Of a stretch of 64,000 bases of DNA, positions 17,626-26,099 are shown piece after piece. Position 1 is the first letter of the stretch. Each line of letters starts with the position of its first letter. The stretch is from contig CACKZV010000002.1 in assembly GCA_902604795.1 (NCBI GenBank), forward strand, positions 62,001-126,000, read 5' to 3'. The notes under the pieces are model-generated. The model was given only the letters and a program-made list of their open reading frames with translations. It did no database searches and was not told the origin of the DNA. The DNA is from an uncultured Pelagibacteraceae bacterium (GTDB lineage Bacteria; Pseudomonadota; Alphaproteobacteria; Pelagibacterales; Pelagibacteraceae). The position numbers and the translations under genes were made by a program.

Positions 17626-18126
17626 TTAAAATTTTTTTATAAAATTAAACATATAACTATTTGCCCCAGGATTTTTATCTCCAAGGCTCGCATTTGATAT
17701 ATGGTTATATGACACTGCTATTTCACTATTAGAAGAAAATTCATAAGAAATTTGTATTTCTGTTTTAAATTCTATTACATGTCCTAAATCTTTACCATCA
17801 CCTTCAGAATATAGACCAGGAGTAAAACTTGGAGTAAACTTCAAAGGACCCTCATTGTAAATTTGAAAACCTGTATAAATATATGCAGCGTTATCTGCCG
17901 TCACCATTAGACCTGTTACTGGTTGAAGGATACCTAAAAAACTCTCTTTATCTTTTCCAGTATTAATATGCTGTATACCAAATAAAGTAGACTTTTTTCC
18001 CTCATCACTAAAATCAAACGTTCCAGTATAAAAACTCCAATTTTCATTAGAACTATGTCCATCTGCGTTTGTTAAATTAAAACCCAGCAAAAAATAAATT
18101 AACAATAATTTTAAAATGTTTTGCAT
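17626..18126 (-). CDS. PagL-like lipid A 3-O-deacylase (acyloxyacyl hydrolase family)
   Basis: A 166-residue outer-membrane beta-barrel candidate with a signal peptide (about 1-21, ending TNA before Asp). The C-terminal part contains SYNHISNASLGDKNPGANS (139-157). This matches the PagL signature in which His142 and Ser144 would be catalytic. An Asn (156) stands about where Pseudomonas PagL has its Glu, so the third triad member is uncertain. The last residue is Phe, as in many outer-membrane barrels. The role would be removing an acyl chain from lipid A. It is sandwiched between ccmH (13 bp) and the FMN dehydrogenase (9 bp). Confidence 0.75.
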   Translation of the reverse strand: MQNILKLLLIYFLLGFNLTNADGHSSNENWSFYTGTFDFSDEGKKSTLFGIQHINTGKDKESFLGILQPVTGLMVTADNAAYIYTGFQIYNEGPLKFTPSFTPGLYSEGDGKDLGHVIEFKTEIQISYEFSSNSEIAVSYNHISNASLGDKNPGANSYMFNFIKKF

Positions 18127-18139
18127 AAAAAATTTGTAT

Positions 18140-18502
18140 CTACTTTATAGATACTTTTCTAAGAATTAGAATACCGCCAAAAACAAATAAAATCAAAGGT
18201 AATACCCAAAGCAAAACTGTATTTTTGTTAATTTCTGGATCATAAACTATCCACTCTCCATATTTGCTCTTAAGAAAGTCATAGATCTGTTCATCATTTT
18301 GACCTTCATCGATTTTGTTTTGAATTAAAATTTTCATACTTAAAGCAAAATCAGATTGAGAGTCATAAACTGATTGTCCTTGACAAATTAAACATCTCAA
18401 ATTTTTTGAAATTTGATCAACCTTTTCAGAATTAGCAGCATATGATAGATTTAAAGAACCTATTAAGTAAAATATTGTAACAACTAAAATTTTAATTTTC
18501 AT
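18140..18502 (-). CDS. ccmH: Cytochrome c maturation protein CcmH (CycL)
   Basis: A 120-residue thioredox protein of cytochrome c biogenesis. It has a signal peptide (ending near residue 22), the redox pair Cys37-Cys40 in LRCLICQGQSVYDSQ, and one C-terminal membrane helix (about 95-113). It reduces or presents apocytochrome CXXCH cysteines in the periplasm with CcmG and CcmF. This is the short form without the TPR domain (CcmI), which is not in the window. It overlaps ccmG by 11 bp. Confidence 0.95.
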   Translation of the reverse strand: MKIKILVVTIFYLIGSLNLSYAANSEKVDQISKNLRCLICQGQSVYDSQSDFALSMKILIQNKIDEGQNDEQIYDFLKSKYGEWIVYDPEINKNTVLLWVLPLILFVFGGILILRKVSIK

Positions 18503-19025
18503 TTTTTATTATCATTTTAAGTTCAGCAAGTTTTTTATCATCTAGTGGACCTATATATTTTTTTAAAATAGTTTTAGAATTGTTGTTTATAAGAATTGTT
18601 TCAGGTACACCATATGCTCCAAGCTCAATTGAATTAACTCCTGAAGGGTCAACTACAATTTTAGAATAAGGATTACCCAATTCTTTAATAAATTTTTTTG
18701 CATTTACTTCACTATCTTTATAGTTAATTCCAATAATATTTAATTTACCTAATGAATTTAAATTTAATAAATAAGGATGCTCATCACGACATGGTAGACA
18801 CCATGAGGCCCATATATTTATTAATGAAAAATCTTTATCATTTATCAATTCGTATAATGTTGTCTCCTCATTAGAATAAAGAAACTTAGCTTTAAAGTTA
18901 AAATCAATATTACTTGAGTTTAAATTGGGGGAATAATTATTTGTTTTATTTAGGCCTATAAGAAGAATTAAAAAACTTACAATAACTAAAAAAACTATTG
19001 CTATTAGCTTAATATTTCTAACCAT
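18492..19025 (-). CDS. ccmG: Cytochrome c maturation thioredoxin CcmG (DsbE)
   Basis: A 177-residue membrane-anchored thioredoxin-fold protein. An N-terminal helix (about 6-24) precedes the periplasmic domain with the active site WASWCLPCRDEHP (Cys76 and Cys79) and the cis-Pro region GVPETILI. It keeps apocytochrome c cysteines reduced for heme attachment. It overlaps ccmF upstream by 8 bp and ccmH downstream by 11 bp, so translation of the set is probably coupled. Confidence 0.95.
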   Translation of the reverse strand: MVRNIKLIAIVFLVIVSFLILLIGLNKTNNYSPNLNSSNIDFNFKAKFLYSNEETTLYELINDKDFSLINIWASWCLPCRDEHPYLLNLNSLGKLNIIGINYKDSEVNAKKFIKELGNPYSKIVVDPSGVNSIELGAYGVPETILINNNSKTILKKYIGPLDDKKLAELKMIIKNEN

Positions 19026-20889
19026 TTTTTTTTACAATGCTTAATATCCCTCCAAAGGAGATTAATATTATTGATATCCAAATCCATATCATAAACGGTT
19101 TTATTTGATACCTGACATTATAAAATCCATCATTTTTTAATATATTAAACACCAAAAAATTATCAGAATATAATGTCGATTTTATATCGGCCTCACTAGT
19201 TATTGTTTGTGGCTGATCATAAACTCTTACTTCTGGTTTCAGATTGATCGAATTATTTTTGTCTGAAATTTTAAAATTTGCCTCTAAAGACTGGTAATTT
19301 TTACTTTCATTTACTTTAAGACTTTCAAATTTAATTGTTTTATTTAAAAATTGTCTTTCATCTCCAACTTTCATATTTGATGAGTACTCTTTTGCAAGAA
19401 CACCATTGACTAAAACACTTAAAATAAACAAACTAAAACCGAAATGAGATATTTTTTGAGACAAATTTGTTTTTTTTACTGAAAAATCTTTAATAGTAAT
19501 TAAGAAAAGAAAAATACTTGCAATAAAAAGTGGGAGTGAAAATAGATATGAAATTCCAACTCTTTTTAAAAAAATAAAAGAAATAATTATTGATAAAATA
19601 AAAAATAAAAGCTGCTGTAGATTAATTTTATTTATTTTATCTTTTATCCAATTAAAGTTTGGTCCAATTGCCATAAAAATTAAAAAAGGAATCAAAAAAG
19701 GTACAATTAATTTATGATAAAAGGGGGGACCAACTGAAATTTTATCATTATTTACTACTTCTAGAAATATTGGATAAATTGTGCCAATTAAGACAACTGA
19801 TAAAAAAAACATCATAAACAAGTTATTAACTAGAACAGCTGTTTCTTTACTAACAATATAAGTTTTTGTGAAATTGTTTTTGATTTTGTTTTGATAAAAA
19901 AAATAAATAAAAATAGACAACGTAATTAATATAAATAAAAAACAAAGAATAAAAACTCCCCTTGATGGATCATTTGCAAAAGTATGGATTGAATTTAAAA
20001 TACCAGATCTAACTAAAAATGTTCCACTCATACTTAATGAAAAAGTTGTAATTGATAAAATTACTACCCAGGAATGAAACATTTCTCTTTTTTCCAAAAT
20101 TAAAATAGTGTGAAATAAAGCTGTTAAACAAAACCATGGCATAAGGGATACATTTTCAACTGGATCCCAAAACCAAAAACCTCCCCATCCTAGTTCATAA
20201 TAAGCCCATATAGATCCCAATAAAATTCCAATAGATAAAAAAATCCATGAAACCAGTACCCAATTCTTTATATGCTTAGCCCAGGTTTTATTTACAGAAC
20301 CTGATATTAAGGCTGCGAGTGAAGAAGAAAAAATAATAGATGTTCCAACATATCCTAAATATAATATTGGTGGATGAATTGCCAATGCTGGGTCTTGAAG
20401 TATTGGATTTAAACCAGTTCCTTCGTTTGGAATTGGAAATAAGCTCATAAAGGGATTTGAAGTAAAAAGAATAAACAACAAAAATCCTAAAATTATTATT
20501 TCCTGAAAAAATAAAGTTAAAATCCTATATTTGTTTGAAAGATTTTTTGAAGTAATTGTAAAAATTAATAAAAAAATTGATAATACTAATAACCAAAGAA
20601 GTAAACTTCCCTCATGGTTTCCCCATGTTCCTGAAATTTTATAGAATAAAGGTTTAGAGGTATGAGAATTATTATAGACTGTCTCATTACTAAAATCTGA
20701 GATTATAAAAGTTATTATAAGAGCAATGAAACTTATTATAATCATTAATGATTGAATAGAAATTAGTGAAAAAATTCTTCCACTAACATTTATATTATTT
20801 CGATTTAATAATATTGGAGATTGTATGATTATTAATATAGATGACACTAAAGCAATATAAAGTGAATAATTTCCAATTTGGTTTAGCAT
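19018..20889 (-). CDS. ccmF: Heme lyase subunit CcmF (CycK)
   Basis: A 623-residue polytopic membrane protein. The tryptophan-rich WWD heme-handling motif reads WGGFWFWDPVENVSLMPW, preceded by conserved His-containing loops (NPILQDPALAIHPPILYLGY region). It joins heme from CcmE to apocytochrome c together with CcmH. Length and helix number are normal. Its start overlaps the ccmE stop by one base. Confidence 0.96.
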   Translation of the reverse strand: MLNQIGNYSLYIALVSSILIIIQSPILLNRNNINVSGRIFSLISIQSLMIIISFIALIITFIISDFSNETVYNNSHTSKPLFYKISGTWGNHEGSLLLWLLVLSIFLLIFTITSKNLSNKYRILTLFFQEIIILGFLLFILFTSNPFMSLFPIPNEGTGLNPILQDPALAIHPPILYLGYVGTSIIFSSSLAALISGSVNKTWAKHIKNWVLVSWIFLSIGILLGSIWAYYELGWGGFWFWDPVENVSLMPWFCLTALFHTILILEKREMFHSWVVILSITTFSLSMSGTFLVRSGILNSIHTFANDPSRGVFILCFLFILITLSIFIYFFYQNKIKNNFTKTYIVSKETAVLVNNLFMMFFLSVVLIGTIYPIFLEVVNNDKISVGPPFYHKLIVPFLIPFLIFMAIGPNFNWIKDKINKINLQQLLFFILSIIISFIFLKRVGISYLFSLPLFIASIFLFLITIKDFSVKKTNLSQKISHFGFSLFILSVLVNGVLAKEYSSNMKVGDERQFLNKTIKFESLKVNESKNYQSLEANFKISDKNNSINLKPEVRVYDQPQTITSEADIKSTLYSDNFLVFNILKNDGFYNVRYQIKPFMIWIWISIILISFGGILSIVKKNG

Positions 20890-21311
20890 TAATTAATCTC
20901 TTTTAATGCCTCTTTCACCTCGGGTGGCATATAATTTTCATCATGTTTCGCTAATATTTTAACCGCAGTTAAAAAATTACGATCTTTTAAAAAACCTTCA
21001 GCAACAACTCCTTTTCCTTCTTCAAATAAATTTGGAACGGAACCATTATAATTAACGATTAATTCATTTTTAAAGTCAGTTATAACAAAGTTAACTTCTG
21101 ACTGATTAACATTGATTGATTTTTCTTTAACCATTCCCCCAACTCTTATTTTTTTTGATGTCAACTCTGTTAAATTTTTTATTTCTGTAGGTGATTTAAA
21201 ATAAACAACATTTTCCTCAAGTGATTTAAAAACTAAAAATACAATTAAGATTGATGAAAAGAATATAGATAATATAAAGATGGCTCTTAGTTTAACTTTT
21301 TTACCATACAT
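20889..21311 (-). CDS. ccmE: Periplasmic heme chaperone CcmE (CycJ)
   Basis: A 140-residue OB-fold protein with an N-terminal membrane anchor (about 10-28). The covalent heme ligand is His123 in [11 protein letters not shown], with Tyr127 as the axial ligand expected in the HxxxY type. It receives heme from CcmC/D and delivers it to CcmF. It sits 11 bp after ccmD and overlaps ccmF by one base. Confidence 0.95.
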   Translation of the reverse strand: MYGKKVKLRAIFILSIFFSSILIVFLVFKSLEENVVYFKSPTEIKNLTELTSKKIRVGGMVKEKSINVNQSEVNFVITDFKNELIVNYNGSVPNLFEEGKGVVAEGFLKDRNFLTAVKILAKHDENYMPPEVKEALKEIN

Positions 21312-21322
21312 GAAAATAAAAA

Positions 21323-21556
21323 TTAAATTTTAGATGCAGATGAAGTAGCTAGTATTTCTTTATATGTTTCTTGTTTTTTTGCTATTTCAATTTTATCAGT
21401 CTCTAAACTTTCAAATCGAACCCTGAATTTCTTTTGCTCTTTAACTAATTGAAGTTTGATTACTGAATATAAAATGCAAAAACAAGAAAGAGTGAATGCA
21501 AAAGAAGACCATACATACAGACCGTATCCATTCATGTATAAAATCTCGTTAATCAT
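21323..21556 (-). CDS. ccmD: Heme exporter accessory protein CcmD
   Basis: A 77-residue protein with one membrane helix (about 13-34) and a charged cytoplasmic tail, the standard CcmD design. The N-terminal [12 protein letters not shown] contains the Tyr and Trp typical of the family. It helps release heme-loaded CcmE from CcmC. It overlaps ccmC by 4 bp. CcmD is poorly conserved, so part of the support is its position between ccmC and ccmE. Confidence 0.85.
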   Translation of the reverse strand: MINEILYMNGYGLYVWSSFAFTLSCFCILYSVIKLQLVKEQKKFRVRFESLETDKIEIAKKQETYKEILATSSASKI

Positions 21557-22260
21557 AATCTATCTAATCCTTTGTTTTTTATTTTTATCAGTTCTGTATT
21601 ATATTTCATCAAAAATATCAAAAGCGAAAAAAGTGCAAATGCCGCAGTCATTATACCTAAAGGTAACAACATAGAAGCATGAATAGAAGTTTCTGTAAAA
21701 ATATTTACTGAAGAAGGCTGGTGCAATGTTGACCACCATTCAACAGAAAATTTGATTATAGGGACATTTATTAAACCTATTATTGCTATGTAAGAACTAA
21801 TCTTTACAGCTTTTTCTTCATTGTCAGTTACCCTCCAACTTAGAAGAAACATCAAATAGAAAAAAGCAAGTAATAACATTGATGTTATTCTAGCATCCCA
21901 TGCCCACCAGGTTCCCCAAGTAGGTTTGCCCCAAATGGATCCTGTTACCAAAGCAATAACATTAAAGACAAAACCAGATGGTGCCAAGCTTTTTGTTATT
22001 AAAGAAAGATTCTTATTTTTAAAAACTAAAATACCAAATGACAAAATAGCAATTAAAGAAAAAATTCCAAGAGAAATCCAAGCTGCTGGAACATGGACAT
22101 ACATAATTCTCACTGAGTCGCTTTGTTTATAGTCTTCAGGAGAAAGTATTAATGCCTCAACAAGGCCAATGCTTATAATTACTAAAAAAATAATAAATAC
22201 AAACTTTTGTGTTTTATTTATTATTTTTAATAAGTTTTTTGGTTTTAAATAGTTAAACAT
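21553..22260 (-). CDS. ccmC: Heme handling protein CcmC
   Basis: A 235-residue six-helix membrane protein with the WWD motif WGTWWAWDARITS near 115-127 and flanking conserved histidines (YVHVPAAW, TLHQPSS). It loads heme onto CcmE. It is the first gene of the ccmCDEFGH run, preceded by a 182-bp non-coding region that should hold the promoter. ccmA and ccmB (the ATPase and permease) are not in the window. Confidence 0.96.
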   Translation of the reverse strand: MFNYLKPKNLLKIINKTQKFVFIIFLVIISIGLVEALILSPEDYKQSDSVRIMYVHVPAAWISLGIFSLIAILSFGILVFKNKNLSLITKSLAPSGFVFNVIALVTGSIWGKPTWGTWWAWDARITSMLLLAFFYLMFLLSWRVTDNEEKAVKISSYIAIIGLINVPIIKFSVEWWSTLHQPSSVNIFTETSIHASMLLPLGIMTAAFALFSLLIFLMKYNTELIKIKNKGLDRL

Positions 22261-22442
22261 TTCCTGTTATCTATAACACAAATTTAAATTATGAAAATTT
22301 TTCTGGTGGGTTATTCTGACCAAGAACACAGAGGGAGATAAAATAAATGGGATTAAAGCATCCTTGGTCAAAATAAAATTTGTTTTAGACATAATCTATG
22401 ACGAAGGTTTGCACAAAATGTGTTTAAATAATGTAAATGAGC
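22261..22442. other. Intergenic region upstream of ccmC with a possible RNA structure
   Basis: This 182-bp gap lies between ccmC and hspQ, which are both on the minus strand, and is one of the longest in the window. It contains a 7-bp perfect complement, GACCAAG (22318-22324) with CTTGGTC (22363-22369), enclosing a smaller GGAT/ATCC pair (22350-22353 with 22360-22363). Only two micro-ORFs of 16 and 9 codons fit on the plus strand. It may hold the ccm promoter and leader. I cannot match it to a known riboswitch or small RNA. Confidence 0.35.
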
Positions 22443-22763
22443 TTAATTAGAAGGCTTAAAGTAACCGGAGCCTTTTTTCCCAGAGAATATCTCATTGATT
22501 AAAGGGTGTTTAATTGGTTCATCAGAGTCATCCACTAATAAATTTTGCTCAGAAACGTATGCTTCATAAGTGATTTCGTCATTTTCAGCCAATAAATGAT
22601 AGAATGGTTGGTCTTTTCTAGGTCTTACGTTTTTTGGTATAGATTGATACCACTCCTCAGAATTATTAAACTCAAAATCAACATCATAAATTACACCTCT
22701 AAAGTCGAAGTGCTTATGTTTTACAACGTCTCCAATAGAAAATTTTCCTTTTTGAACAGTCAC
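22443..22763 (-). CDS. hspQ: Heat shock protein HspQ (hemimethylated-DNA-binding YccV family)
   Basis: A 106-residue protein of the HspQ/YccV family. The motif FSIGDVVKHKHFDFRGVIYDVD at 8-29 and the central PFYHLLAE are typical. In E. coli HspQ is an adaptor/enhancer of Lon degradation and was earlier described as binding hemimethylated DNA. It stands alone, divergent from yciB with 77 bp between the start codons. Confidence 0.92.
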   Translation of the reverse strand: MTVQKGKFSIGDVVKHKHFDFRGVIYDVDFEFNNSEEWYQSIPKNVRPRKDQPFYHLLAENDEITYEAYVSEQNLLVDDSDEPIKHPLINEIFSGKKGSGYFKPSN

Positions 22764-22840
22764 ACATTAAATATGGATATTTAAAAATAAAAATCAATAA
22801 AAAAAATATAATTGTTTTATTATTCTGCTATTATGTAGCA

Positions 22841-23392
22841 GTGAATAAATCTGTTTTAAAATTTGTTACTGATTTAGGGCCTTTGGTAATATTTTTTTAT
22901 TTTTATTATAACAATGATAAAAATTTAATTGTTGCAATACCTCCACTTATAGTTGCAACAGTAATAGCAGTTTTAATTATGTGGATTGTTGAAAAAACAA
23001 TTCCAAAGGTACCATTAATAAGCGGAATATTGATTACATTGTTTGGTGGTTTAACAATTTATTTTGATGATCCTATATTTATTTACATGAAGCCAACAAT
23101 AATAAATATTTTGTTTGGTCTTGCATTAATGTTTGGCAAATACTTTACAAATGAACCAGTTTTAAAAAAATTACTTGGTAAATCTATGCCATTAAGTGAT
23201 GAAGGATGGGAGATTTTAAATAAAAGATGGACGTACTTCTTTTTTGGATTAGCGATTTTAAATGAAATAATTTGGAGAACACAATCAGAAGAATTTTGGG
23301 TTAATTTTAAAGTTTGGGGAATGTTGCCAATAACCTTTATTTTTACAGCTTTTCAAATAGGTTTAATAAACAAATACAAACTGAATGAATAG
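22841..23392 (+). CDS. yciB: Inner membrane septation protein YciB (IspZ)
   Basis: A 183-residue protein with five or so membrane helices. The opening KFVTDLGPLVIFFYFYY and the block NEIIWRTQSEEFWVNFKVWG are strong YciB/IspZ signatures. It affects cell envelope integrity and septation in enterobacteria. The start is GTG at 22841; no in-frame ATG lies upstream near it. The end overlaps the DUF2794 gene by 8 bp. Confidence 0.93.
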   Translation: MNKSVLKFVTDLGPLVIFFYFYYNNDKNLIVAIPPLIVATVIAVLIMWIVEKTIPKVPLISGILITLFGGLTIYFDDPIFIYMKPTIINILFGLALMFGKYFTNEPVLKKLLGKSMPLSDEGWEILNKRWTYFFFGLAILNEIIWRTQSEEFWVNFKVWGMLPITFIFTAFQIGLINKYKLNE

Positions 23393-23723
23393 AAATTTAA
23401 AATTAGTAGTAAACAATACGAATAAAGATGAGGGTAAAAAACTTTTTTTTGAGAAAACTGAATTAAAAATTATTTTAGATCTTTATGCAAAAATGGTTTC
23501 TTCGGGTAATTGGAAAGATTATGGCCTATCGATTTCCGGTAAACAAGTAAGTTTCAGTGTTTTTAAAAATGCTGCTGAAAAAGCTATATATAAAATTTGT
23601 AAAAACTTTAAGCCTTCAAACAAAAATCTTAAATATTTTATTACAGATACTAATGGCAAGATACTAAAAAATTCCTACGATCTTAAGATACTGTTGAATA
23701 AAGTTGATTGGAAAAAAATTTAG
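23385..23723 (+). CDS. DUF2794 family protein
   Basis: A 112-residue protein resembling the alphaproteobacterial DUF2794 family: FFEKTELKIILDLYAKMV, WKDYGLSI and the C-terminal part are the recognisable blocks. Function is unknown. It overlaps yciB by 8 bp and ends 3 bp before the convergent Bax-inhibitor-1 family gene. There is no signal peptide or membrane helix. Confidence 0.8.
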   Translation: MNRNLKLVVNNTNKDEGKKLFFEKTELKIILDLYAKMVSSGNWKDYGLSISGKQVSFSVFKNAAEKAIYKICKNFKPSNKNLKYFITDTNGKILKNSYDLKILLNKVDWKKI

Positions 23724-23726
23724 GTT

Positions 23727-24485
23727 TTATCTTCTTTGACCGAATAATCTTAAAAGCATTATAAACAGATTTATAAAATCTAAATATAAGGTTAAAGCAC
23801 CCATTACAGCTTTTTTACCCATTAACTCACCACTGTCAGATGCGGCATACATGTTTTTAATTTTTTGTGTATCGTATGCAGTTAAACCAACAAATACGAG
23901 AACACCTATTATTGATATTGCGAAATACATCATTGATGATTTTAAGAATATATTGACTATTGATGCAATTATGATTCCGATTAAACCCATCATTAAAAAA
24001 GATCCCATCTTAGTTAAGTCTCTTTTTGTTGTGTAACCATAAATACTCATAGCACCAAAAGTTGCTGAAGAAATAAAGAATACTCTTGTTACACTCAAAC
24101 CTGTGTAAACTAGTAAAATTGATGAAAGTGATAATCCCATTAAAGCTGCAAATACCCAAAAAGTAGTTTGAGCTCTAGATGCACTCATTTTGTTTATGCC
24201 AAAGCTCATGTAGAATACAATCCCTAGAGGAGCCAGCATCACAATCCATTTCAATCCAGATAAATAAATTGCACTTCCGAATTCAGTTAGTCCAACAATC
24301 GCACCATTTGGGTCTGTTACAACAGACATCTTAAAAGATAAAAGTGCAATTATACCAGTGAGCAATACACCGGTTGCCATATAATTATAGACTTTTAACA
24401 TGTAGGCTCTTAAGCCTTCATCCATGACATCTGTTTGTTTGGCTGCGGTTGCTTTTCTTAGAATATTTTCTTTATTGAATTCCAT
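23727..24485 (-). CDS. Bax inhibitor-1/YccA family membrane protein
   Basis: A 252-residue protein with seven hydrophobic segments. The family signature near the end, FVGLTAYDTQKIKNMY, carries the conserved Asp, and a second Asp is in ALTLYLDFINLFIMLLRLFG. Members act as pH-sensitive calcium leak channels (BsYetJ) or modulate FtsH (YccA). It is transcribed divergently from the aldo/keto reductase, with 76 bp between them containing no clear motif. Confidence 0.93.
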   Translation of the reverse strand: MEFNKENILRKATAAKQTDVMDEGLRAYMLKVYNYMATGVLLTGIIALLSFKMSVVTDPNGAIVGLTEFGSAIYLSGLKWIVMLAPLGIVFYMSFGINKMSASRAQTTFWVFAALMGLSLSSILLVYTGLSVTRVFFISSATFGAMSIYGYTTKRDLTKMGSFLMMGLIGIIIASIVNIFLKSSMMYFAISIIGVLVFVGLTAYDTQKIKNMYAASDSGELMGKKAVMGALTLYLDFINLFIMLLRLFGQRR

Positions 24486-24561
24486 AATATTTATATAAGT
24501 TTTTTTTTTGAGATTTTCAAGTCGTCAAAATAAATATAACAAACATTAAGTGTAACTGAGC

Positions 24562-25596
24562 ATGAATTATAAAAAACTAGGAAATACTGACGTAAATGTG
24601 AGCACAATCTGTCTTGGGACAATGACTTGGGGTGAACAAAATAACCAAAGTGAGGCATTTGAACAAATGAATTACTCTATAGAAAATGGGGTTAATTTTT
24701 GGGATACGGCTGAACTTTATGCAGTTCCACCAAAAGCTGAAACATATGGTCATACAGAAACTATTATTGGAAATTGGTTTGAGGAAACAAAAAAAAGAAA
24801 AGATATAATACTAGCATCCAAAGTGGGTGGCCCTAGCAGAAGATATATGAGAAATGGAGAAAATAGTTTTACTGGAAAAAACTTAGAGGATGCCCTTCAC
24901 GGAAGTCTAAAAAGATTAAAGACCGATTATATTGATCTTTATCAATTACATTGGCCCGAAAGAAACGTAAACAACTTTGGAAAATTGGGTTACGAACACA
25001 AAGAAAACGACTGGAATAAATTTGAAGATGTTCTGGAAAACTTAAAAAAATTTATTAAACAAGGCAAAATTAGATATGTTGGTTTATCAAATGAAACTCC
25101 ATGGGGAGTGATGAATTATCTTCAACTTGCAAAAGATAAAGACCTACCAAGAATGATGGCAATTCAAAATCCATACAGCCTATTGAATAGATCTTACGAA
25201 GTGGGGTTGGCTGAAGTATCAATAAGAGAGAACATTGGGTGTTTGGCTTATTCACCACTTGCAAGTGGTTACCTAAGCGGGAAATATAGAAATAAACGTT
25301 TTCCTAAAGGATCAAGAATGGAGAGAGATTTTGATTTTTGGACAAGATACAGAAAGCCAAATATGGAAAATGCAGTTGAAGATTATTACAAAATTAGTCA
25401 GAAATTTGAACTAGATATGAGTCAAATGTCTATAAAATTCTGTGAAGTACAAGACTTTATGACTAGTGTAATTATTGGAGCAACAACTATGGAGCAGTTG
25501 AAAACTAACGTAGAAAGTGTAAAAGTGAATCTTGAGAGTGAAGTAATTTTAGAAATAAATAATGTACAAAAAAAATATCCTAATCCATGTCCATAA
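24562..25596 (+). CDS. Aldo/keto reductase, Tas-like
   Basis: A 344-residue NADPH-dependent aldo/keto reductase. The start NYKKLGNTDVNVSTICLGTM, the active-site Asp and Tyr in FWDTAELYAVPP, the catalytic Lys region ILASKVGG and the His in YQLHWPER form the expected tetrad. The extended loop AVPPKAETYGHTETIIG is typical of the E. coli Tas subgroup. The physiological substrate is not known. It overlaps the next gene by 10 bp. Confidence 0.92.
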   Translation: MNYKKLGNTDVNVSTICLGTMTWGEQNNQSEAFEQMNYSIENGVNFWDTAELYAVPPKAETYGHTETIIGNWFEETKKRKDIILASKVGGPSRRYMRNGENSFTGKNLEDALHGSLKRLKTDYIDLYQLHWPERNVNNFGKLGYEHKENDWNKFEDVLENLKKFIKQGKIRYVGLSNETPWGVMNYLQLAKDKDLPRMMAIQNPYSLLNRSYEVGLAEVSIRENIGCLAYSPLASGYLSGKYRNKRFPKGSRMERDFDFWTRYRKPNMENAVEDYYKISQKFELDMSQMSIKFCEVQDFMTSVIIGATTMEQLKTNVESVKVNLESEVILEINNVQKKYPNPCP

Positions 25597-26099
25597 TTAA
25601 AAAATTATTTTTAAAAACACTTATATTAACAGTATTTATAATCACATCTGTCCAATCAGAAGACTTAACAAAGTTAGGTACTTTTAAAGATTGGAATGCT
25701 GTTGCAGTTTTTAATGAGACTGGAAAAATTTGTTTTGCTTATTCGATACCAGTAAGCCAGTCTCCTAAAGCAAGCAACAGAGAAGCAAGATTATTTGTAT
25801 CCTTTAGACCTGAGGATAAAATTTCTGATGAGGTGAGCATAACTTCTGGTTATGACTTTAATTCACAAAATACAATATTAGCTACATCAGGAAAATCAAA
25901 ATTTGAGTTTGACTTACCTCAAAATAAATTTGCATGGATTTCAAGTGGAAAAACAGAGCAAAAGATTATTAAAAGAATGAAAAAGGCCTCGAGGCTGATG
26001 ATAACAGCCTACAAACAAAGTGGCACAAGAACTACAGATGACTATTCATTGATGGGTTTTACTAAAGCTTATAACGCTGCAAAAAAAAGCTGCACCTAA
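25587..26099 (+). CDS. Invasion-associated locus B (IalB)-like periplasmic protein
   Basis: A 170-residue exported protein with a signal peptide ending near residue 24 (SVQS before Glu). The mature part follows the IalB pattern: WNAVAVFNETGKICFAYSIP, a basic-aliphatic sandwich-like region, and the C-terminal DDYSLMGFTKAYNAAKKSC. Two Cys (one early, one next to last) could form a disulfide. The family is common in free-living alphaproteobacteria and its function there is unknown. Its stop is directly followed by the argG start. Confidence 0.8.
   Translation: MSIIKKLFLKTLILTVFIITSVQSEDLTKLGTFKDWNAVAVFNETGKICFAYSIPVSQSPKASNREARLFVSFRPEDKISDEVSITSGYDFNSQNTILATSGKSKFEFDLPQNKFAWISSGKTEQKIIKRMKKASRLMITAYKQSGTRTTDDYSLMGFTKAYNAAKKSCT

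Noticed and set aside
22291..22379. Two micro-ORFs of 16 and 9 codons in the ccmC-hspQ gap
   Set aside because: Too short and without a ribosome binding site; chance ORFs of this size are common in AT-rich DNA.
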